This document shows positions 7,362 through 15,751 of a DNA stretch of 20,926 nt, piece by piece. Position 1 is the first letter of the stretch; every line of letters begins with the position of its first letter. The notes below the pieces were generated by a model that saw only the letters and a program-made list of their open reading frames with translations, was not told the DNA's origin and made no database searches. Source of the DNA: CAYVZU01 sp964455935. GTDB taxonomy: Bacteria > Fibrobacterota > CAYVZU01. The translations under genes and the position numbers were made by a program. The DNA lies in the NCBI GenBank assembly GCA_964455935.1, contig CAYVZU010000066.1, positions 1-20,926 of the forward strand. Reading direction: 5' to 3'.

Positions 7362-9668
7362 TCAGCCTTTTTTCACGCGAGCTGTCAAACTTGGGCTATA
7401 GCCTGCAAGCTTTTTCTTGGCCATATACGCGGGCCAGCGCATAGTCGGGTCTAAAGCGCTGCTCAATTGGAAAAATCTTCGCGCCCTTACCTCTTGTTTG
7501 CGTTTCTCGCACAAGAGCCCGACTAGGAAGAAAACCTCGGTGCGATATTGGTCGGTATACTGAATGCTTTCAATCCGGTCCACTTCATTTGAAAGCAATG
7601 CTTCAGCCGCAGGTCCGTAGAAAACGCGTTGGTCCGCTGGATAACAGCTGGACACTTCATCCCAGATTCGTTTCGCCTTTGCCGTCTTTCCATCCAGCGC
7701 AAAAAGAATCCCCGAGAGAAGTGCCTGGTGTGCATTGGCCATGTCATCTTTCTTGGTTCGGGAAGCCGTCAAGAGCTTTTCAGCCGCTTGGGAATATTTC
7801 CCTTCCAAAAGATCGACCACATACGTGTAGGCATCCTTCATCCAAGCCTGAAAGCATGCGGATTGGGGGTATGCCCGTTCGGCTTGGATAAAAGCTCTCT
7901 TTGCTATAGACGGTCTTCCAAGCATGCAAAGAATATTGGCCCTATGCAATTGTGAGAAGGCCAAGAGATCGGTCCCGGCTTTGGGAAAGCGCGCTGGTAT
8001 TTCTTCCAGAAGTTTAGCCGCTTTCTGAAGTTCTAGAAAGGCACGCAAACCAAATGCACGATATACTTCACAGTGCGCCAAAATCGATTGGTTGGCGGTT
8101 CGCAGCGGGATCTTGTCGAGAATTGCCATGGCCTCATTGGTTTTGCCCTGCCACATGGCCAGGTCAGCAAGGAAACGAATATTGGTGAGAATCACCTCTT
8201 CGTTGGCAAGGGGAGATTGGATAATGCGCCGCACAACCGGTTCCGCCACCGCGAACCGATTAAGAGCGAAAAGGGAACCTGCCAACCGCTCCAAAGAAAG
8301 GAAATACGGAACGGTTCCAGGTTCTTCCGCTTCCGCAAGAACTTGATTCATCGACAGTATCTGCTCGTGGAATCCGCAGTAGGTAAATTCCTTGCCGATT
8401 TCTTCCGATAGCCGGCGCACCCCGCTTTGAAGGGAAGGATGATTGAAAAGATTCTGGAGGTTGCGCAAAAACACCGAGAAGGAATCGCGGTAGTAACTCA
8501 TTCTGAGCAGCGCAAGCTGTGCTTCTTGGGCCCAAAAATCCCTTTCCGGAACGGTTATTATCTTCTCCAGCCATTTGCGGGCAACATCATGCATTCCTTG
8601 GCGTAAATAGGTCATGCCAATCTTGTATTGCAGCTCCATAGTATTCGGGCCGTTTCGGTCCGAGTTGAGTTGGCGCAGATAGAAATTTCTTGCAGCTTCG
8701 TGTGACCCCGAGTTGAAGAGAGTATCCCCTTGGCGCACGGTTTGGACAAGCGGGAAAAAACCCACGTCATTTATCTCTATTTCCCGTACATGAACTGCGT
8801 TGCCATATGTCCCTATCGAAAGCTTGCACCGGTCGGCATAAATTGGGGGAAAGGGATCGCGCAATGAGAACATTTCATTCTGGTCCAACAACAACCGGAC
8901 CGTGTCGTCTTTCAGTTCCATTTCGATTCGATGCCATTGGGAGCTTTCTAAAATGGCCCTTTGATTCCAAGATATGGTCATGCTCCTATGGACGGCCACG
9001 CCCGGCGAATTACCGCCGCCCAAAATAAATTTGCAATATTCACGGCCGCCTTGGCCGTCCTCCAAGCGCAGGATAAAATTTGATGATGATTCTTCGTTGC
9101 CTATGCCAGAGCGAGCTTGAAGAGAGATATGGAAGTTCTCTGGAAGGGCTTGGGTTAGGCGCAACTGCGCATCAATCTCGCTCTTGCCAACCACGCAACC
9201 ATACTCCTGGTGCCATTCCCCTTTGGCGGCTTTCCACCACGGTCCCAGGCTCGATCCCAAAAAGCGATCGCGAAAGAAAGCGTTGTGGTCTTTATCCAAA
9301 CCCAAGCCATGTTCAAGCGAGCCGGATTCAACGCCAGCTGCCGACATGTGGCGGAAACCTGTGGGCGCTATGCCGATATTCCTTCGAAAAGTATTGCTGA
9401 AATGAATGTGGCTACCGAAACCGGCCTGCAATGCAACGTTGGAAATTGGCAAGTTTGTTTCTCGCAGCAACTCCTTGGCCTTTTCCAATCTCATCTGCAA
9501 CAAATGGGACCATATCCCTTTCCCGGTGACTCGCTTGAAAATGGCTTTTAGCCAGACCTCGGAATATCCAACATGCCTGGCAATCATCCGCACTGATACG
9601 GGATCGGAGATCCTTCCCTTCATGAACGAAAGGGACCGGTTAATGGCTGCAATATGGCGAGGGTTCAC
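7362..9668 (-). CDS. AraC-type HTH / ConA-like / TPR regulator
   Basis: The 768-residue protein opens with an AraC/XylS double helix-turn-helix (residues about 8-108). Family marks include RLEKAKELLRE, ISNVALQAGFGSHIHF and SNTFRRNIGIAPTGFR. AraC proteins normally carry this domain at the C-terminus. Residues about 130-305 look like a concanavalin A/LamG or DUF1080-like beta-sandwich (LGPWWKAAKGEWHQEYG, WHRIEMELKDDTVRLLLD). From about 310 to the end are helical repeats of TPR type (for example ELQYKIGMTYLRQGMHDVARK). No signal peptide or membrane segment is seen, so it should be cytoplasmic. The start is GTG at 9668, six bases after GGAGG (9675-9679). It is divergent from the GH26 gene with a 148-base gap, so control of that mannanase is likely. 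The ligand is unknown; a sugar is a reasonable guess from the sandwich domain. Confidence 0.8.
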   Translation of the reverse strand: MNPRHIAAINRSLSFMKGRISDPVSVRMIARHVGYSEVWLKAIFKRVTGKGIWSHLLQMRLEKAKELLRETNLPISNVALQAGFGSHIHFSNTFRRNIGIAPTGFRHMSAAGVESGSLEHGLGLDKDHNAFFRDRFLGSSLGPWWKAAKGEWHQEYGCVVGKSEIDAQLRLTQALPENFHISLQARSGIGNEESSSNFILRLEDGQGGREYCKFILGGGNSPGVAVHRSMTISWNQRAILESSQWHRIEMELKDDTVRLLLDQNEMFSLRDPFPPIYADRCKLSIGTYGNAVHVREIEINDVGFFPLVQTVRQGDTLFNSGSHEAARNFYLRQLNSDRNGPNTMELQYKIGMTYLRQGMHDVARKWLEKIITVPERDFWAQEAQLALLRMSYYRDSFSVFLRNLQNLFNHPSLQSGVRRLSEEIGKEFTYCGFHEQILSMNQVLAEAEEPGTVPYFLSLERLAGSLFALNRFAVAEPVVRRIIQSPLANEEVILTNIRFLADLAMWQGKTNEAMAILDKIPLRTANQSILAHCEVYRAFGLRAFLELQKAAKLLEEIPARFPKAGTDLLAFSQLHRANILCMLGRPSIAKRAFIQAERAYPQSACFQAWMKDAYTYVVDLLEGKYSQAAEKLLTASRTKKDDMANAHQALLSGILFALDGKTAKAKRIWDEVSSCYPADQRVFYGPAAEALLSNEVDRIESIQYTDQYRTEVFFLVGLLCEKRKQEVRARRFFQLSSALDPTMRWPAYMAKKKLAGYSPSLTARVKKG

Positions 9669-9816
9669 ATTGATCCTCCATCATCGAAACATACAATAAA
9701 TTAAATATAAGCAGACAAATACGTAAACTGGTTGCGGATGCTCGCACTATTTTTATACCAGCATTGCAGTACCATCTTCAGGGGACATGTCATTTTAAAG
9801 CAGGCAGGAGGCCATA
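9669..9816. promoter_or_regulatory. Divergent control region between AraC-type regulator and GH26 gene
   Basis: For the plus strand, TTGCGG (9732-9737) and TATACC (9754-9759) with a 16-base spacer are a moderate sigma-70 promoter, and AGGAGG precedes the ATG at 9817. For the minus strand an AT-rich tract at 9689-9712 could hold the -10 of the regulator gene, but no clear pair stands out. I could not identify an operator. Confidence 0.4.
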
Positions 9817-11613
9817 ATGATTTGCGACAAACCCGGCATCCAGGGCAAAAAGAGGCCCAAAGGACCCGCAAAGCGATTGTTGATAAAAGGACTCCTGCTG
9901 GGTTTGCCCTTGTGCTTTGCCCTTGCTTCGGGCACAGAGGCCGCAGTTCCTGCCAACCCAAATGCTATTGACAATGCGAAGAAAATCCTTAACTACATTG
10001 CCGATCTTCCCAACCGGTCGAGCAAACGCATTATTTCCGGCGAGCAAGGCCGTGACGGCGGAGGCACCATGGATGCATTGTATAATAAAACAGGATATTG
10101 GGTGGGCATGGTCGGCGAGGAGTACGGATCGCCTTTTACCAGCACATCAGCCGCCAATACGGTGTTTATGGATTACTGGAGCAAAGGCGGGCTTGTTGAG
10201 GCGAGCTGCCATTTCAATAATCCGGTAAATCACTTGAATCCATGGAATGGCGGCGCCGACGTAAAAGTTGACGTGAATCGGCTATTAACAGCAGGAACTC
10301 CCGAAAATGTCTATTATCGAGCGGCGCTGGACAATATCGCGGCCGGTTTTGCTGTATTGCAGAACCAGGGCATAGTGGTGTTGTGGCGGCCTTTCCATGA
10401 AATGAATAATGTCACAATTTTTTGGTGGTGCGGCTGCAATCTGGGCGCGGCAAATTACAAACGCCTTTGGCAGGACATGTTCAACTACTTCACAACAACC
10501 AAGAAATTAAACAATCTGCTGTGGGTTTACGCCTCCAATGCAGGCGGCGGCTCCTATAACCAATATTATCCCGGCGATCAATATGTTGATCTGGTAGGCC
10601 TGGACCAATACGTTGGAATTTGGGTGACCGACAGCGCCTGCAGCTACTGTGTGGATACCTCCAGGACAAGCTACGGTGACGCGGTTGGCTATAATCAAAT
10701 GATTTGGTTAGGCAAGCCGTTCGGGATATCCGAATTCGGGCCCGGCATGCAACCGGCAGCGAATTCCTACAATTATGCACTGATGTTGGCAAACATTAAG
10801 AAGTATATGCCTAAGGCCACCTGGTTTTTGCCATGGCACTCGTCGTGGAGCATCGAAAGCCAGCTCAATGGGAATACTCTTCTGGCTGATCCATGGGTTA
10901 TCAATCGTCCGGATGTAGCATGGAACAGCACGCCCTTGAACGTAACAACGGTTCAGTTTGCTTCGGTAAGTTCGGGAACCATGTATGCAAGAGCAGTTGA
11001 GAATGCCGACAGCGTTGTTGTGACCGTAACGCGCGCAGGCTCCACCGCAGGCGCCCTTGGCGTAAGCTATTCAACCACCGATGGCTCGGAGTTTGCAATT
11101 GCCAACGGAAAGGCCGTTGCAGGTCAGGATTATGTTGCCGCCTCCGGGTCCCTGACCTGGGTAGCCGGAGATGCAACAGAAAAAACCATTAAAGTATCCA
11201 TTATCGATGATCACGCTAAGGAAGCCTTTGAGATATTCACGATAAATTTAGCCAACCCTACTGGAGGCGCGTTGCTTGGCGGTCTTTCCTCCGTGCCCGT
11301 CTCCATTGTGGATAACGATAATTTTATCCAAATCGCTGCGCGGGACATCTCCGATGGGGTGCATACGGCTTCGCCTGTTCTGCTTTCTTTTGCGCCGAGT
11401 GCCATTCGCTACAAGCTTACACAGGCCGGGCATGTTAGCATAGATCTGCTTAAGTTTAACGGACAAAAAATCTGTACGCCAGCCAATGGGCATGAAGCTG
11501 CGGGAATGCATCAGATTTTCACGAAAAATTTGGGTGTTTCGGATGGCGCATATTTCGTAGTGATAAACCAGAATGGGAAAAGGTCGGTTGGTAAGTTCGC
11601 TATGATAAGATAA
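9817..11613 (+). CDS. Secreted GH26 endo-mannanase with Calx-beta domain and C-terminal tail domain
   Basis: The 598-residue protein has a long positively charged n-region, then a hydrophobic signal core (about 21-38) and probable cleavage near residue 42. Residues about 46-370 are a glycoside hydrolase family 26 barrel. VVLWRPFHEMN places the acid/base at E195 and PFGISEFGPG the nucleophile at E306, both family hallmarks. GH26 enzymes chiefly hydrolyse internal beta-1,4-mannan links, a few other beta-glycans. Residues about 378-500 are a Calx-beta domain (DYVAASGSLTWVAGD, VSIVDND). Residues about 515-598 form a beta-sandwich tail ending GKFAMIR, similar to the tails of the two beta-helix proteins in this window. 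Extra cysteines occur in WWCGCN and SACSYC. AGGAGG precedes the ATG. No terminator is evident. Mannan specificity is inferred from family. Confidence 0.88.
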   Translation: MICDKPGIQGKKRPKGPAKRLLIKGLLLGLPLCFALASGTEAAVPANPNAIDNAKKILNYIADLPNRSSKRIISGEQGRDGGGTMDALYNKTGYWVGMVGEEYGSPFTSTSAANTVFMDYWSKGGLVEASCHFNNPVNHLNPWNGGADVKVDVNRLLTAGTPENVYYRAALDNIAAGFAVLQNQGIVVLWRPFHEMNNVTIFWWCGCNLGAANYKRLWQDMFNYFTTTKKLNNLLWVYASNAGGGSYNQYYPGDQYVDLVGLDQYVGIWVTDSACSYCVDTSRTSYGDAVGYNQMIWLGKPFGISEFGPGMQPAANSYNYALMLANIKKYMPKATWFLPWHSSWSIESQLNGNTLLADPWVINRPDVAWNSTPLNVTTVQFASVSSGTMYARAVENADSVVVTVTRAGSTAGALGVSYSTTDGSEFAIANGKAVAGQDYVAASGSLTWVAGDATEKTIKVSIIDDHAKEAFEIFTINLANPTGGALLGGLSSVPVSIVDNDNFIQIAARDISDGVHTASPVLLSFAPSAIRYKLTQAGHVSIDLLKFNGQKICTPANGHEAAGMHQIFTKNLGVSDGAYFVVINQNGKRSVGKFAMIR

Positions 11614-12221
11614 GAGTTTGCGACCAGTCGTGTCCGGCTAAAGTATGTATTGTACATTCGCGTCTCGCTAGGCCGTAACATCCTGCATTTTTACCCGTTT
11701 CTATTGTTGTTTGCGGCCATGGTGTTTTCGGCCCGATTCATCCGGGCCAATGGGGGGCCAATAGGGCCAATAGGCCGGAGCTAGATATCTAGATAACATG
11801 ACTTTTGGCGGCCTGAGGAAATTTTCTTAATCAGCCGGATGCGGAGCTATTGCAGACCATGCGAATGAACAGGGATGGCGAGGGGGATACGCACAATGCG
11901 GCTTGTTCGCTTGGGACTCGGAATTTGTTAGGTGCGCATTGTTGGCGGATAAGGCGAAAACCGGATCAGGCTAGCCCGTTGCCCCTGGAACGGGATCTTT
12001 TCCGATGGCGGGAGCAACCCCGTCTCTTCTTGTTCCGGCCAGGAATCCGGGCCAATTGGCGACATGAACTTCGTCGGACGGAGTGGGTAATCGAACGCAT
12101 TCCGCTTGCCATTTCTCCTGACAGAAATTCTATTATTATAAGGGGGATGATTCGGCCTATCGCGCACACCACGTTAGGTCTTCCGTGGTGTGGTGTCCCC
12201 CGGCAAAGGAGGAAAACCACC
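11614..12221. other. 608-base gap without a convincing gene
   Basis: This gap follows the GH26 gene. It holds a hairpin GGCCCG/CGGGCC (11730-11748), three GGGCCAAT words (11744-11751, 11755-11762, 11764-11771) and a perfect palindrome CTAGATATCTAG (11781-11792). The reading frame of the next gene stays open upstream to 11850, but the extra 124 codons lack a signal peptide and resemble no protein, so I treat them as noncoding leader. A weak promoter may lie near 12106-12136 (TTGCCA and TATTAT, spacing 19, longer than ideal). Confidence 0.5.
12142..12213 (+). promoter_or_regulatory. Structured 5' leader with hairpins before the Ig-repeat beta-helix gene
   Basis: CACACCACG (12165-12173) and CGTGGTGTG (12184-12192) form a perfect nine-base-pair stem with a ten-base loop. 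Outside it GGGGGA (12142-12147) can pair with TCCCCC (12196-12201), closing a two-stem fold that ends just before AGGAGG (12208-12213) and the ATG at 12222. I matched it to no known riboswitch class. A regulatory role is inference. Confidence 0.4.
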
Positions 12222-15005
12222 ATGCGGATAAGAGCCCTGCACTCCTTACTATTCTGCATCTTGCCTCTGTCTATTCATGCCGCTACCGAGGTGGTGAAGA
12301 CTATTCGCGCGGACGGAACAGGCGATTACACTTCGCTGGCCGCCTGGGAAGCCGCGGAAAACAAGGATCTGGTCGCCGCGGATCAAATCGCGGTTGCCCG
12401 TATTGAGGGTTCGTGGCCGAACTACGATGGTAAGGTTGTATTTGAGGGTTGGGTAACAGACCGTAACCGCTATATTCGCGTCTATACTGCTCCAGAAGCC
12501 CGCCACAATGGAAAATGGGATGAAGCAAAGTATCGGATGCGAGGCGATTTTGGAACGATTGATATTCGGGCGGGCTACGTAAAGATCGATGGATTGCAGA
12601 TCATGGCCGGCACTTACAAGGACAATAACCAGTATGGCATTCGGTCGACGGTCTACAACTCCAAGGGCCTTTGGGTTTCACATTGCATCATTCGTCTCAA
12701 TCCCATTATCACGTCTGACATTGCAACATACTGCCAAGGCATTTACACCGGAAATGCAAATTCCGATAGCATTCGTATTTTCAACAACATTATTTACAAT
12801 TTTCGGACCCTCGCCACGGGCGAAACGAACAACTCCGGATTCAATACCGTGGCGCATACCGCCGGAGCAACTTACCTATACAATAATACAATCGTCAACT
12901 GTCAGGTCGGGGTTGTCGGCCATTGGAGCCGTTCCACCGTGGCCATCAACAACATCGTCCAGAACTGCGATGACGGCTTCAATAGCGACTTCGCAGTCGA
13001 GTCAAACTACAACATTTCGGACTCGTCGGCCGATGCCCCCGGCGCCAACTCAAAAAACTCAACCGTTGTCGCCTTTGTGGACGCGGCCAACGACGATTTT
13101 CACCTTGCCTCCTCGGATGCGGGGGCAAAAGACGCAGGTGTGGATCTTTCGGTCGACGCCAATCTTCCATTCAATGCTGATATCGATGGTCAGGCCCGCG
13201 CAGGCAGTTGGGACATGGGCGCGGATGAATACTCCAATCCCGATGCCGCGCCCCCGCAGGTTACCGCAATTGATTCGCCAGCCACGGGCACGGCCTGGGC
13301 TGCGGGAACGGCCGCGACGATTCGCTACAGCACGTCGGACAACGTTCTCGTCATTAAATGCAGCCTATCGGTCAGCTACGATAATGGCTCCAATTGGTCC
13401 CTGCTGGGCCAGGGCAGCGCAACCTTTTTCAATTGGGCCATACCGGCCAACACCGTACCCTCGAGCCAATGCCTGATTCGGGTGACCGCCTATGACGCGA
13501 GCAACAATGTCAGCACCCCGCTTTCATCACCCCCGTTTTCGATCGTCGATGCGACGATTCCCACCGTGACCATCACGGCCCCGGCCGCCGGCGCAAGCTG
13601 GCAATCCGGAAGTTCGCAAACCATCAGTTGGGACCACAATGATAACATCGGGGTTGCGCTATGCTCGCTGTATTACAGCCTGGACAATGGCAGCACCTGG
13701 AGCGAAGTTTCGCCGCAAGTGAGTGTTGCTCCAGAGACATACGCGTGGATGGTTCCAGCCGGCGCAACGACAACGGCCAAGATCAAAGTCGTTGTGAGAG
13801 ACGCGGCCGGCAATTCGGGTTTGGCCACCTCCGCCGCGTTTACGATTGCTGCGCCCGATACATCGCGGCCTACGGTGAGCGTGGCCTCGCCCACCGGGCC
13901 CACGGTGGCCTGCGGCAGTGCTCAAACCGTCACGTGGACCTGCGGTGATAATGTGGGCGTGGTTCGTTGCTCGGTATTTGTCAGCTATGACGGCACGAAT
14001 TATTCCTTCCTATCGGACACAAACGGCGGCAACATTGTTGCCGGTTCCAAGCCTTGGAGTGTCGCGCAGCAGGTTACGGGTTCCGCCAGAATTCGCGTGA
14101 AGGTGTGCGATGCGGCGAATGGTTGTGCCGATGAACTCTCGGCTATACTCTCCGTTGAAGACCAGAGCCCGCCCGTCGTGACCCTACGCGCGCCGAATGG
14201 GGGCGAGACGTGGCCGGCATCGTCCGACCACGCGATCCTTTGGACGACCAACGACAATATTGCCATAGCAGCCTGTTCTCTGTATTACACCCTGGACCAA
14301 TCGACTTGGGTGGCTATCGCGGCCGTGACCGGAACAGACAGTTCCTTCACCTGGCATGTGCCCTCAAGCGCAATCGGCCCCTGCAAAATCAAAGTCGTGA
14401 CTCGTGACGCGGCCGCCAATTCGGCCAAGGACAGCTCGGATAACGCGTTCAATATCACCCGCACGCCCTTTGTTTATTCGCCCGACAGCGTTGTGGTTCA
14501 GCCCGGGGCCACACTCAACTACACCTTCACCTACGATAGCGGCGGTCAGAGCGGAACAGCGGGATTTCAGATGATTAGCGAACCCTTTCCGCTGACCAAT
14601 CTGTTCAACATGATCATTGGCACGGTTCCGGAGACGCCGATTCCACGCGTGGACACAATCGTGATCCGGTTCACGTTCAATACGTATGTCGAAGATTTCC
14701 AACTGCGGGTGATTGTGCCGGCGCCGTCTGCTGCCGCCAACCAAACGGCTCCGCCCAAGGCACTGGGTTTGGATCTGTCCGGCGGAATGGGGGGCATAAC
14801 GTTTCGCCTAGCCCTGGACCGCTGCGGGCCCTACGAGCTGGCCGTGTATAATATTTCGGGCCGGCGGGAGTGGCAAACCGGTCAGGCGCAATCTGCTCCG
14901 GGAACCTATTCTCTGCGGTGGGCGCCCAAGCGTTCGGGCGTTTATGTGGCTGAACTCAGGAATCACAACCGCGTGCTGCGGCGAACGGCTACGGTCATGC
15001 GGTGA
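12222..15005 (+). CDS. Secreted beta-helix protein with four Ig-like repeats and C-terminal tail domain
   Basis: I chose the ATG at 12222 because AGGAGG precedes it by eight bases and it opens a clear signal peptide (MRIRALHSLLFCILPLSIHA, cleavage near residue 20). The mature protein, from a 927-residue precursor, has a parallel beta-helix (about 105-300) with strands such as IRIFNNIIYNF and TYLYNNTIVN, capped by GSWDMGADEY (328-337) like the cap in the first beta-helix protein. Four Ig-like repeats follow (about 345-442, 447-543, 549-645, 650-747). Each has a DN[VI] motif shortly before a conserved Cys (C380, C481, C583, C685), resembling Kre9/KNH-type domains. A further beta-domain (about 751-835) precedes a sandwich tail ending RRTATVMR. 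It is probably a polysaccharide-binding or lyase-type surface protein; no catalytic family was recognised. The gene converges on the phaR-type gene. Confidence 0.8.
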   Translation: MRIRALHSLLFCILPLSIHAATEVVKTIRADGTGDYTSLAAWEAAENKDLVAADQIAVARIEGSWPNYDGKVVFEGWVTDRNRYIRVYTAPEARHNGKWDEAKYRMRGDFGTIDIRAGYVKIDGLQIMAGTYKDNNQYGIRSTVYNSKGLWVSHCIIRLNPIITSDIATYCQGIYTGNANSDSIRIFNNIIYNFRTLATGETNNSGFNTVAHTAGATYLYNNTIVNCQVGVVGHWSRSTVAINNIVQNCDDGFNSDFAVESNYNISDSSADAPGANSKNSTVVAFVDAANDDFHLASSDAGAKDAGVDLSVDANLPFNADIDGQARAGSWDMGADEYSNPDAAPPQVTAIDSPATGTAWAAGTAATIRYSTSDNVLVIKCSLSVSYDNGSNWSLLGQGSATFFNWAIPANTVPSSQCLIRVTAYDASNNVSTPLSSPPFSIVDATIPTVTITAPAAGASWQSGSSQTISWDHNDNIGVALCSLYYSLDNGSTWSEVSPQVSVAPETYAWMVPAGATTTAKIKVVVRDAAGNSGLATSAAFTIAAPDTSRPTVSVASPTGPTVACGSAQTVTWTCGDNVGVVRCSVFVSYDGTNYSFLSDTNGGNIVAGSKPWSVAQQVTGSARIRVKVCDAANGCADELSAILSVEDQSPPVVTLRAPNGGETWPASSDHAILWTTNDNIAIAACSLYYTLDQSTWVAIAAVTGTDSSFTWHVPSSAIGPCKIKVVTRDAAANSAKDSSDNAFNITRTPFVYSPDSVVVQPGATLNYTFTYDSGGQSGTAGFQMISEPFPLTNLFNMIIGTVPETPIPRVDTIVIRFTFNTYVEDFQLRVIVPAPSAAANQTAPPKALGLDLSGGMGGITFRLALDRCGPYELAVYNISGRREWQTGQAQSAPGTYSLRWAPKRSGVYVAELRNHNRVLRRTATVMR

Positions 15006-15120
15006 TCATCGAGGCCGGGGCACGGCTTGGCCTGCTGCTCCGGGATTGTTGCCTCGTTAAACCTCAGCGACTTCGAAGAAATACTTCGCAAGTACTTCTC
15101 GTACGGCGGCGGATTCCGCC

Positions 15121-15157
15121 AAAAACAAAACGGCCCGGCGTATTGTGCGCCGGGCCG
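15121..15157 (-). terminator. Rho-independent terminator of the PhaR-phasin gene
   Basis: CGGCCCGGCG (15131-15140) and CGCCGGGCCG (15148-15157) form a perfect ten-base-pair stem with a seven-base loop. Read on the minus strand the stem is followed by TTTTGTTTTT, so it ends the minus-strand gene. The plus-strand side has no T run, so it would serve the convergent gene poorly. Confidence 0.9.
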
Positions 15158-15186
15158 CTTGTTGTGAAGAGAATCGAATTCCGCTC

Positions 15187-15744
15187 TTATTTTTTCAGAC
15201 TCTCAATCTGTTTGCGGAGCTCCGCGATCTGAGCATGGAGCGATTCGATTTCTTCCCGCTCGGGGCCGCGGACCGTGTCAATGGCTTTCTTGACCTGCGA
15301 TTCGAGATAGGATCGCAGTTCCTTCACCTTCTCCTCCGCCTTTTCGGTAAGCTCCTTCACCTTTTGGGTCTTCTCGTCTTTCGAGAGCTGGCCCTTGGCG
15401 ATGAGCTCGTTGACGATTTCCTCGGCCTTTTCCTTGGTCAGGTAAGCAGCGCCAACGCTGGCAAACATGACGTTCTTCAACAAGTTGAACATGGGTTCTC
15501 CTCCTTTCCTGATTATTTCCATAAGTACAGGTGCAAGTTCCGGGACCTTCTCGAATTCCATGGCCTTATGGGCCAGAATCTGAGCCAGGGTCGAAATTGT
15601 CAAATCTTGATTATTAACCTGATCAATGACTTTGATGCTGTCCCCAGCCACAATACGCTGGGCCACCTCGTCGAGCGTGACCTGGCGGCTCTGCTCGGTA
15701 TCGTACAGGCGGCGGTTGCCATGACGGCGGTAAACGATATCCAT
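15187..15744 (-). CDS. PhaR-type DNA-binding domain fused to phasin-like coiled coil
   Basis: Residues 2-60 of this 185-residue protein match the PHB_acc_N domain (VYRRHGNRRLYDTEQSRQVT, then DLTISTLAQIL), the DNA-binding part of PhaR regulators that repress phasin genes and sense polyhydroxyalkanoate. Residues 85-185 (MFNLLKNVMFASVGAAYLTK onward) resemble small phasin-like granule-associated proteins, with heptad-rich coiled coil to the C-terminus. A strong Shine-Dalgarno sequence lies inside the gene before M85, so the second domain may also be made alone. The full-length ATG at 15744 has no Shine-Dalgarno sequence and sits seven bases after a consensus -10. No PHA synthase is in the window, so a role in PHA control is inferred from family. 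Similar domains also occur in species without PHA granules. Confidence 0.82.
   Translation of the reverse strand: MDIVYRRHGNRRLYDTEQSRQVTLDEVAQRIVAGDSIKVIDQVNNQDLTISTLAQILAHKAMEFEKVPELAPVLMEIIRKGGEPMFNLLKNVMFASVGAAYLTKEKAEEIVNELIAKGQLSKDEKTQKVKELTEKAEEKVKELRSYLESQVKKAIDTVRGPEREEIESLHAQIAELRKQIESLKK
15490..15507 (-). promoter_or_regulatory. Internal ribosome binding site and start codon in the PhaR-phasin gene
   Basis: On the minus strand AAAGGAGG (15507-15500) lies seven bases before an in-frame ATG (15492-15490), which is M85 at the domain boundary. Initiation here would yield a 101-residue phasin-like protein. The match to the 16S anti-Shine-Dalgarno is about as strong as any in the window, unlike the gene's own 5' start. 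Confidence 0.65.
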
Positions 15745-15751
15745 GTTTCAA

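Noticed and set aside
11850..12221. N-terminal extension of the Ig-repeat beta-helix gene to 1051 residues
   Set aside because: The extension lacks protein character and would bury a clear signal peptide and AGGAGG ribosome site at 12208-12224.
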